NCBI GenBank assembly: GCA_949127685.1
Contig: CASBPW010000187.1
Coordinates: 1-5,483 of the forward strand
Direction of reading: 5' to 3'
DNA: 5,483 nucleotides
DNA from: Candidatus Sivonenia alaskensis PMM_0068
GTDB taxonomy: Bacteria; Cyanobacteriota; Cyanobacteriia; Gloeobacterales; PMM-0068
Within the stretch, counting starts at the first letter, position 1; each line of letters opens with the position of its first letter. The notes under the pieces are model-generated. The model was not told the origin of the DNA. It made no database searches and saw only the letters and a list, made by a program, of their open reading frames with translations. A program made the position numbers and the translations under genes. Shown here piece after piece: positions 1-5,483 of the stretch.

Positions 1-1
1 G

Positions 2-1132
2 CAGAAATATATAGATACGGCACAAGATGTTAAATCACGATATATACAGAATCCGCAAGACCCAGAAATCCCTAAGCTGCTTTTGGACTTGCAGACGCAG
101 AGTAAGTACATCATTGATACAGACCCCTTTGCGCGAGTAGGGAAAACAGGAAGTCTAGAAAGAATTAAAAATAGAATTCGTAAGCGTATGAGGAATGAAA
201 GTGCTACTCAATCCTTTAAACTATTTTGGTCTTTAGAAAATATCAATAGGGATAAAGAAGCTTTTGCTTTCTATGAAAAAAAATTAGAACCCCTCTTTAA
301 ATCTAATTACTTTCGTCGATATGGAGAAGATGGTGAGTTCATCGATAAATTTTGGCAAATTGATCTTTACTTTATCGGTATATTCGCTGCTGAGTTGCTG
401 ATCAGAGGAGTGTATATCTCAAGACGAGCAAAGATTAGTTTTCGGCAAGCCCTGAGCACGCGATGGTATGACTTTTTCTGGCTGATATTCACCGTTCATT
501 GGAGTTGGTTAAGGCTTTTGAGAATTATTCCCTATCTTGTTCGCTCCGATCAGCTAGGAACTCCTGTAGATAAGATCGTTGATTATATCAATGACCGCTA
601 TTCTATTATTCTGGCTGATAAGGTGTCTGAGTTGGTAATACTTCAGGTTGTTGACCAAATAGAAGATACTATACGGCGCACCGATTTTCTGGCTATAATC
701 GAACCTTCTAACTCATCTAAAACTAACTACAAACTAGATAGATTTCTTGACCGTCGGACTCAGATTTTGGTCAGTTCTATTTTGCCTGAGTTAGAACCTG
801 AAGTGGTCCAGCTCATCCACCATGTCTTGACTTCTGGACTAGAAGATAATCCGGCCTACCAAACGCTGCTGAGAACCCCTTTCTTCGGTAGGCTACCGAA
901 TGCTGCTTTAGAGCGTTTTATTGGGAATATTTATGGATCTGTCCTTGATATTGCCCAGAATGCTAGTACAGACTCTAAAGGGAAGCAGCTTACGGAACAG
1001 TTGGTGCGAAAATTTTCTGAGAAATTTGCGGTAGAACTGAGAACACAAAATATTGATAATGAAGTGCGCGATATCTTGATCGCCGTTTTAGAAGAAGTGA
1101 AACAAAACTATCTTCGCCAAAGAAGGCTCTGA
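2..1132 (+). CDS. Membrane-associated protein of unknown function, 5'-truncated
   Basis: The frame is open from base 2 to a TGA at 1130-1132, so 376 C-terminal codons are visible and the true start lies upstream of the window. A TTG at position 83 could serve as a start, but the open frame continues without a stop to the window edge, so truncation is likelier. In visible-residue numbering there is a basic stretch near 55-65, a hydrophobic segment at about 119-140 containing FAAELLIRG, and a second aromatic-rich hydrophobic segment at about 155-180 ending in WLRLLRIIPYLVR. A long, mostly helical, charged region follows to the C-terminus, with an ADKVSELVILQVVDQIED stretch near 205-222. I recognise the overall look as a conserved cyanobacterial family but cannot name a domain or function. 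The two hydrophobic segments suggest a membrane-anchored protein with a large soluble C-terminal part. It is more AT-rich than the genes downstream and ends 5 bp before the flavoprotein gene, so the two may share a transcript. Confidence 0.8.
   Translation, partial: QKYIDTAQDVKSRYIQNPQDPEIPKLLLDLQTQSKYIIDTDPFARVGKTGSLERIKNRIRKRMRNESATQSFKLFWSLENINRDKEAFAFYEKKLEPLFKSNYFRRYGEDGEFIDKFWQIDLYFIGIFAAELLIRGVYISRRAKISFRQALSTRWYDFFWLIFTVHWSWLRLLRIIPYLVRSDQLGTPVDKIVDYINDRYSIILADKVSELVILQVVDQIEDTIRRTDFLAIIEPSNSSKTNYKLDRFLDRRTQILVSSILPELEPEVVQLIHHVLTSGLEDNPAYQTLLRTPFFGRLPNAALERFIGNIYGSVLDIAQNASTDSKGKQLTEQLVRKFSEKFAVELRTQNIDNEVRDILIAVLEEVKQNYLRQRRL
1121..1126 (+). promoter_or_regulatory. Possible ribosome binding site for the flavoprotein gene
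   Basis: AGAAGG lies inside the last codons of the upstream gene, 11 bases before the ATG at 1138. It resembles a Shine-Dalgarno core, with slightly long spacing. It supports the ATG at 1138 as the start and translation from a shared transcript. The match is short and could be chance. Confidence 0.35.
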
Positions 1133-1137
1133 AGCCC

Positions 1138-2559
1138 ATGAACCGCCTCGGTTTACCTACCAATTCCTTGGTGAATGACCTTCGTGCAGCGATAGGGGCA
1201 GCTTTTGTCCTCACCCAGCCCGAGGAGTTGAGGGTGTACGAAACTGATGCTGGACGAATGACCAAAAGTCTGCCTGGGGTAGTCACGCTGCCAAAGTCTA
1301 CCGAACAAGTAGTCGAAATCGCCAAAATTGTCCAGCGCTATCAACGTTCACTTACGGCAAGAGGTTCTGGTACTGGGCTGATGGGGGGAGCGATTGCCAG
1401 CCAAGGGGGCGTTGTGGTGAGTACGGCCCGGATGAATAAAATCCTGGAAATTGATGTAGCTAATCGGGTAGCGGTCATTCAGCCTGGGGTGACCAATGCA
1501 TGGCTCTGCCAACAGGCCTATCCCTATGGGTTGTACTTCCCTCCAGACCCCACTTCCCAATTGGCTTCCAGCTTGGGGGGACATGCCGCTGTGAATATGA
1601 GTGGTCCCCACAGTCTGAAGTATGGAAGTACCGCCAACCATATTCTGGGAATAGAGATGGTTATGGCGGATGGGCAGCTGCTAAGAGCAGGGGGCAAGGT
1701 CTTGGAGTCTGCTGGGCTGGATTGGGTAGGCCTCATCGTTGGTTCAGAAGGTACCCTTGGCATTATTACCAGGCTGGTGGTGCGTCTTTTGCCTGTGCCC
1801 CCGACTACGCGCACCTTTGCTATTGTTTTTGATCGGCTTAGCGATGCTGCCGAAGCAGCCATCTTATTGCTATCGAGAGGCCTGTTGCCTGCGGCCCTTG
1901 AACTGATCGATAGCACCGTCATCGCGGCGCTTATGAACGCCTATCCTCGATTGCAAACCATGCTGCAAGGCACTCGCTTTGACGCAGAGCAGGCTCTTCT
2001 TCTCGTTGATTTGGATGGAGTAAAAGACCCCTCTATTGGCTTAGAAACCCAGGAAAAAGTCCTGCAGGGGATTTGCCAGGAATTAAAAGCCCTGCTTTGC
2101 TACAGGGCCAAAGACGCACAGGAGCGTACGTTCCTCTGGCAAGCCTACCACCAGGCTGTAGGAGCTACAGGCCGACTGGCGAATGCCTATTTTCTTCAAG
2201 ATGGAGTAATACCGCTTTCCAAACTCCCTGAAGTTGTGGGCCGACTCAGTGCTGTGGGACGCAGCTATGGACTGAAGGTAGGCTATCTCATTCATGTGGG
2301 GGATGGTCATCTATTGCCCCTGTTGCTCTATGACAAAAAAGACCCAGAACAGATCAACCAAGTGCATCAGTGTGGGTTGGAAATGATGCAAATTTGCATA
2401 GCGGTCGGTGGCAGTATTGGAGGAACTTCCGGGATTGGCTTAGAAAAACGGGAAGCCTTGTCCCAATTTCTCCAACCTGTAGACCTGGAAGCGATGAAAA
2501 AAATCCGAGCAGTCTTTGACCCAGAAGCGGTGTGTAATCCAGATAAAATATTCCTGTAA
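1138..2559 (+). CDS. FAD-binding oxidoreductase, GlcD / D-2-hydroxyacid dehydrogenase family, with altered active site
   Basis: At 473 residues this is full length for the GlcD family. An N-terminal PCMH-type FAD-binding domain covers about residues 45-225, followed by the FAD-linked oxidase C-terminal domain to the end. Flavin-site motifs are present: RGSGTGLMGGA (75-85), PPDPTSQ (135-141), GGHAAVNMSG (147-156) and VGSEGTLGIIT (201-211). The C-terminus ends in the family's NPDKIF signature. Characterised members oxidise glycolate, D-lactate or D-2-hydroxyglutarate; in cyanobacteria glycolate dehydrogenase serves photorespiration. Here, however, the metal and catalytic motifs are changed. HxGDGNLH appears as HVGDGHLL (386-393), GEHG as GTSG (429-432), and the WxxR arginine is Tyr337. 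Canonical glycolate dehydrogenase activity is therefore doubtful, and I give no gene symbol. It may be a divergent paralogue with another substrate. No glcE or glcF partner lies in the window. The ATG at 1138 leaves a normal family N-terminus. Confidence 0.9.
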   Translation: MNRLGLPTNSLVNDLRAAIGAAFVLTQPEELRVYETDAGRMTKSLPGVVTLPKSTEQVVEIAKIVQRYQRSLTARGSGTGLMGGAIASQGGVVVSTARMNKILEIDVANRVAVIQPGVTNAWLCQQAYPYGLYFPPDPTSQLASSLGGHAAVNMSGPHSLKYGSTANHILGIEMVMADGQLLRAGGKVLESAGLDWVGLIVGSEGTLGIITRLVVRLLPVPPTTRTFAIVFDRLSDAAEAAILLLSRGLLPAALELIDSTVIAALMNAYPRLQTMLQGTRFDAEQALLLVDLDGVKDPSIGLETQEKVLQGICQELKALLCYRAKDAQERTFLWQAYHQAVGATGRLANAYFLQDGVIPLSKLPEVVGRLSAVGRSYGLKVGYLIHVGDGHLLPLLLYDKKDPEQINQVHQCGLEMMQICIAVGGSIGGTSGIGLEKREALSQFLQPVDLEAMKKIRAVFDPEAVCNPDKIFL

Positions 2560-2646
2560 ACAATTGTGAAGTAGTGTCAGGGCTTTGTGGAACCCAAAAT
2601 GTGGTACATGTAATCCTGACTTGCTAAGCCCTAAAACGACCCTGCC
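2560..2646. other. Intergenic gap with two overlapping short inverted repeats
   Basis: This 87-bp gap is the only sizeable non-coding stretch between genes. GTCAGG (2576-2581) can pair with CCTGAC (2615-2620), and AGGGCTT (2579-2585) can pair with AAGCCCT (2626-2632). The left arms overlap, so the two pairings exclude each other. TACATGTA (2605-2612) is a perfect palindrome within the loop. No stem is followed by a T run, so I do not call an intrinsic terminator. Confidence 0.4.
2585..2614 (+). promoter_or_regulatory. Weak sigma70-like promoter candidate
   Basis: TTGTGG (2585-2590) and TGTAAT (2609-2614) are separated by 18 bp. The -10 box matches TATAAT at five of six positions, but the -35 box is poor. 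Initiation would fall near 2621 and leave a leader of roughly 25 bases before the ATG at 2647. The location fits a promoter for the exported protein and the GH31 gene behind it. This is inference from a weak match. Confidence 0.3.
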
Positions 2647-3093
2647 ATGAAAACGTCTTACGTCCTTTTAAGTGCACTTTTGCTCCTGTCCACTAGCCCC
2701 ATGGCAGTGGCTCAGGAAAAACCTGCAGCGGCTACGGCTGCAGGTGTGGATGCTTTAGCCAACGAACTGGCCCAAAAGTTCTCCACGATCCGCCGCGCTG
2801 GTTTCGAAATCTACAAGGTGCCATTCTCTTATCGATTTGCCGCTATCTGTAACGAAAAGACCAAAGAGATTTTAGAAGATTACTTTGCAAACAGTTTTAG
2901 TAGACAAGGTAGTGTAGCGCTCACCAAGCCAGAGCAGCTGCCCCTCAGTTTTCGCAATGCTCCTGATTGCCCCAAGTGCCGTGCAGAAAAGGATTCCAGA
3001 AGCCGCATAGATAACTCTTTTGGGGACTGGTTGCGTCGGACTACGAGAAGTTTCCGAACCGAAGTGGCCGCTTTCTGCAAAACACGTGTTTAG
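2647..3093 (+). CDS. Small exported protein with four cysteines, unknown function
   Basis: This 148-residue protein has a clear N-terminal signal peptide: a lysine at position 2, a leucine-rich core at about 6-15, and an AVA-Q cleavage motif, with the likely cut after Ala22. This gives a mature chain of about 126 residues in the periplasm or outside the cell. No lipobox cysteine is present, so it is not an obvious lipoprotein. An alanine-rich linker (about 27-40) leads into a charged region with four cysteines: Cys68, a CPKC pair (108 and 111) and Cys144 near the C-terminus. Two disulfides are possible after export. I recognise no family. The ATG at 2647 is preferred because the next in-frame Met (residue 19) would remove the signal peptide. 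There is no convincing ribosome binding site. The stop lies 8 bp before the GH31 start, so co-transcription with it is likely, although one product is exported and the other is not. Confidence 0.82.
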   Translation: MKTSYVLLSALLLLSTSPMAVAQEKPAAATAAGVDALANELAQKFSTIRRAGFEIYKVPFSYRFAAICNEKTKEILEDYFANSFSRQGSVALTKPEQLPLSFRNAPDCPKCRAEKDSRSRIDNSFGDWLRRTTRSFRTEVAAFCKTRV

Positions 3094-3094
3094 C
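3077..3094. repeat. Near-perfect 18-bp palindrome around CACGTG at a gene junction
   Basis: AAACACGTGTTT (3080-3091) is a perfect 12-bp palindrome. It extends to 18 bp with GC at both ends and one mismatched A/A pair. It spans the last codons and stop of the exported-protein gene and ends 7 bp before the GH31 start codon. A regulator site is conceivable, but a perfect 12-bp palindrome is expected about once by chance in a window this size. Confidence 0.3.
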
Positions 3095-3101
3095 TTGGGC
3101 T

Positions 3102-5426
3102 ATGCACTCTTTTATTTTCGGCCCAGCCCGGTTTACCTGCCTTTCCCCTTCCCTTGTTCGTTTAGAATATTCCTCCCCACCCTCAAATCAGTTTGAGGAC
3201 CGTAAAACCGTCCAGGCGTTTACGCGCGGTTCGGGCATCCCTTGGGTCGAAGTAGAGCGTACAACAGAAAAAGTTGTGTTATCGACAGGGGTACTCACCC
3301 TGACCTATAGCCCGGATGGTCAACCATTTAGCCCTGAAAATCTCCACATCGCCTGGGAAAAGGACCATCTCAAAGGGACATGGGTCCCAGGCCAGGTGGA
3401 CCTGCAAAATCTTGGGGGCACCGTCAGCAGTCTGGATATGGCCCAGCGCTATTTTTTGCCTGAGGGCGTTCATCCTGCCGGGGTCGGGCTGGACTATCCT
3501 GGAGCGCAAACAGTTCTCTATGCACCGACCACAGCTATCCACCAAGAGCTTAGATCCAAGGGTGAAAAGACAGAGTTTGAAAAGCCACCCCTCTGGTATA
3601 TGTGGCAACACCACCGGGATGAACTGCCGGAAGAAGCTAGAAAGCTGCTATCTGAATGGCAAAAATGCCCACCGGGTATTCTCAGCGCTGCAGGATACTT
3701 TGTTCTAGATGATTCTCAGAGTGCTTTGGTCGATGAGCATGGAGCCCTATGCCATGACCGCCATCGCGAAGGCCAAGACTGGTACTTTTTTGCCTATGGA
3801 CATGATTATGCTCTTGCCCTCCAAGACTTTGTGAATCTTTGTGGACCGGTGCCTATGGTCCCTTCTTGGACATTGGGCGTTTGGTTCTCTGTTTATGGCG
3901 AGTTGACCGCTCAGGATTATCAAGATTTGGTAGACCACTTCGATGGCCTGGATTTGCCCTTAGATGTTCTTGTCATTGATGTGGACTGGCATGACCATGG
4001 CTGGTGTGGTTGGGACTGGCAAAAAGAGCGCTTTCCTGATCCCACGGCTTTCTTGCATTGGGTCAAAGAACAGGGACTCCACCTGACCGCCAATGTCCAC
4101 CTTGAAGGATTGCCTCCCACCGATAGCCATTTTGAGGGAGCGTGTAAGGCTTTGGGCCTAGACCCGGAGGCTGTCAGATCCGGAGATGTTTTTCCCATAA
4201 AAAATCCGACTGTTAATTGGATTTTTGATTCCTGGCATGCGGATGGCGGGGGGGTGTTTATCCCTACCCTAGAAGAACGGGAGGTGGGCTGGCTTCTTTT
4301 TAACCTAGCTAAATCAAAAGATGCTCAAGTGTTCTGGGATCATCTGCATCGCCCTTTGGTAGACCAGGGCATTGATTTTTGGTGGATTGATGGAGCCAAT
4401 GCTCAAGCAACAGGCGTTCATTCCCAACTCTGGACCAATCATGTTTACTACACCTATCAACAAGCCCAGACCCAGCGTCGCAGCTTGATTTTATCGCGTA
4501 CCGGTGGAATTGGTTCCCATCGCTATCCTGTTCAGTTTTCGGCAGATACCTTCTCCCATTGGGAAGTCTTGCAATTTCAGGTGGACTACACCGCCCGCTC
4601 GGGAAATGTGGGGGTTGCCTATCAGTCTCACGATATTGGTGGTTTCTTTGGCCCCCAGGCCGGCATCGGCCCGATCGACCCGGAATTGTTTCTCCGCTGG
4701 GTGCAGTTTGGGGCGCTGAGCCCCGTGTTTAGATTACACAGCGATCATGGACAACGAGAACCCTGGGCCTATGGAGAGAAGATCCTCCATGCTGTCCGCC
4801 GCGCCCTCCATCTGCGCGCTCGACTGTTCCCCTATTTGTACCACCTAAGCTGGGTTTGCCATCAGCAGGGATTGCCTCTATGCCGACCGCTGTACCTACA
4901 CTACCCAGAAGATCCTAAGGCCTATGAACGCGAAGCAACGTACTTGCTAGGACCCGATATGCTGGTAGCGCCGGTTACTCAGCCTGGAGAGCGGAAGCAG
5001 GTTTATTTGCCGGAAGGTCTCTGGATGCGTTGGCAAGATGGTTTCTATTACACAGGACCTGTGTGCTTGGGCCTCTGGGTCTCCTTGGAAGAAATCCCCG
5101 TCTTTATCCGCGTTGGAGCCTTAATTCCTATGCAAAGTGTCCCCCAAAACCGACTCCCTATTCCTGCCTCAGCCCAGGTGGAATTTCATTGTTTTGGCGG
5201 GACCGAGCAAGCGGAAGGTTCTCTTGATTTTTATACAGATGATGGAGAAAGTCTGGATGGCGAGGACGGTCGACCTCCCATAACGGTTCGCTTCAGCCAT
5301 CAGCACGGTGTTTGGCACCTGTGGACTGAATCAGTAGTACCTTTTGTTCTACATAGTCCTATCACGCCTAAACAAGTTTTCAGGAATGATGAACCTGTGC
5401 AGGGGACTGCCTGGCAAGCTATTTAA
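3102..5426 (+). CDS. Glycoside hydrolase family 31, probable alpha-glucosidase
   Basis: This 774-residue protein hydrolyses alpha-glycosidic bonds by the retaining double-displacement mechanism of GH31. The layout is an N-terminal beta-sandwich (to about 250), a catalytic (beta/alpha)8 barrel (about 250-590), and C-terminal beta domains with TDDGES (712-717). The nucleophile is Asp430 in FWWIDGANA and the acid/base is Asp482 in SADT. Other family motifs are VIDVDWH (291-297), WDWQKERFPDP (304-314), SRTGGIGSHRYP (465-476) and SHDIGGFFG (509-517). No signal peptide is seen, so it is probably cytoplasmic and acts on internal maltooligosaccharides or similar glucosides. Relative to the family layout I recall, about 30 residues seem inserted between NPT (368-370) and the FWDHLHRPL helix. 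The substrate cannot be fixed from sequence: alpha-glucosidase is likeliest, but alpha-xylosidase or transglycosylase activity remains possible. The ATG at 3102 fits the usual N-terminal beta strand (FTCLSPSLVRLEYS), though no clear ribosome binding site precedes it. Confidence 0.93.
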   Translation: MHSFIFGPARFTCLSPSLVRLEYSSPPSNQFEDRKTVQAFTRGSGIPWVEVERTTEKVVLSTGVLTLTYSPDGQPFSPENLHIAWEKDHLKGTWVPGQVDLQNLGGTVSSLDMAQRYFLPEGVHPAGVGLDYPGAQTVLYAPTTAIHQELRSKGEKTEFEKPPLWYMWQHHRDELPEEARKLLSEWQKCPPGILSAAGYFVLDDSQSALVDEHGALCHDRHREGQDWYFFAYGHDYALALQDFVNLCGPVPMVPSWTLGVWFSVYGELTAQDYQDLVDHFDGLDLPLDVLVIDVDWHDHGWCGWDWQKERFPDPTAFLHWVKEQGLHLTANVHLEGLPPTDSHFEGACKALGLDPEAVRSGDVFPIKNPTVNWIFDSWHADGGGVFIPTLEEREVGWLLFNLAKSKDAQVFWDHLHRPLVDQGIDFWWIDGANAQATGVHSQLWTNHVYYTYQQAQTQRRSLILSRTGGIGSHRYPVQFSADTFSHWEVLQFQVDYTARSGNVGVAYQSHDIGGFFGPQAGIGPIDPELFLRWVQFGALSPVFRLHSDHGQREPWAYGEKILHAVRRALHLRARLFPYLYHLSWVCHQQGLPLCRPLYLHYPEDPKAYEREATYLLGPDMLVAPVTQPGERKQVYLPEGLWMRWQDGFYYTGPVCLGLWVSLEEIPVFIRVGALIPMQSVPQNRLPIPASAQVEFHCFGGTEQAEGSLDFYTDDGESLDGEDGRPPITVRFSHQHGVWHLWTESVVPFVLHSPITPKQVFRNDEPVQGTAWQAI

Positions 5427-5483
5427 GTGAATTTTTTGAAAATCGTGCACAATGCCTGCTTTTTGTGGGAAACCTAGAGATGA
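5427..5483. other. Short 3' flank with no supported feature
   Basis: These 57 bases follow the GH31 stop. T and A runs are present, but no stem followed by a T tract, so no intrinsic terminator is called. An ATG at 5452 opens a frame of only ten codons before the window edge, and another ATG sits at 5480-5482. Either could start a following gene, but there is too little sequence to judge. Confidence 0.4.

Noticed and set aside
83..85. TTG at position 83 as the true start of the first gene
   Set aside because: The same frame is open back to base 2 with protein-like content, no ribosome binding site precedes the TTG, and the gene is more simply cut by the window edge.
990..1325. Minus-strand open frame of 111 codons across the gene 1 / gene 2 junction
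   Set aside because: It overlaps two well-supported plus-strand genes and its translation shows no family motif. It is a shadow frame.
1524..1922. Minus-strand open frame of 132 codons inside the flavoprotein gene
   Set aside because: It is antisense to conserved FAD-binding motifs, and its composition reflects the opposite strand rather than a real protein.
2560..2646. Intrinsic terminator for the flavoprotein gene
   Set aside because: The inverted repeats have long loops and are not followed by a T run.
3316..3708. Plus-strand open frame of 130 codons inside the GH31 gene
   Set aside because: It is out of frame within the N-terminal domain of a clearly intact GH31 protein and resembles nothing.
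5452..5483. ATG-led frame running off the right edge
   Set aside because: Only ten codons are visible, with no ribosome binding site or recognisable N-terminus.
1..5483. HIP1 octamer (GCGATCGC) as evidence for a cyanobacterial source
   Set aside because: No exact copy was found on reading the window. This neither supports nor excludes a cyanobacterium, since some lineages are HIP1-poor.

Overview
The window most likely comes from a cyanobacterium. The truncated first gene reads like a conserved membrane-associated family I associate with cyanobacteria. It is followed by a GlcD-type flavoprotein and a GH31 alpha-glucosidase of bacterial type. I cannot name a genus. No copy of the cyanobacterial HIP1 octamer (GCGATCGC) was found, so the assignment rests on protein resemblance alone.

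Layout: all four genes lie on the + strand and are tightly packed. (1) Positions 2-1132 hold the 3' part of a membrane-associated protein of unknown function, whose start lies outside the window. (2) After a 5-bp gap, 1138-2559 encodes a full-length FAD-linked oxidase of the GlcD / D-2-hydroxyacid dehydrogenase family. (3) An 87-bp gap (2560-2646) carries a weak promoter-like pair and two overlapping short inverted repeats. (4) Positions 2647-3093 encode a small exported protein with four cysteines and no recognised family. (5) After an 8-bp gap, 3102-5426 encodes a 774-residue glycoside hydrolase family 31 enzyme with both catalytic aspartates. (6) The last 57 bp (5427-5483) hold no supportable gene or terminator.

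Genes 1 and 2 are close enough to be co-transcribed, as are genes 3 and 4. The 87-bp gap may separate two transcription units. Nothing in the sequence links the four products to one pathway: a flavin oxidase, an exported orphan and a cytoplasmic-type alpha-glucosidase look like ordinary housekeeping neighbours.

I see no mobile element, CRISPR array, RNA gene or clear new system. The best lead is the flavoprotein. It keeps the FAD-binding motifs but has lost several residues that bind metal and substrate in characterised relatives. A second lead is an apparent insertion of about 30 residues in the GH31 barrel, just before the nucleophile strand.
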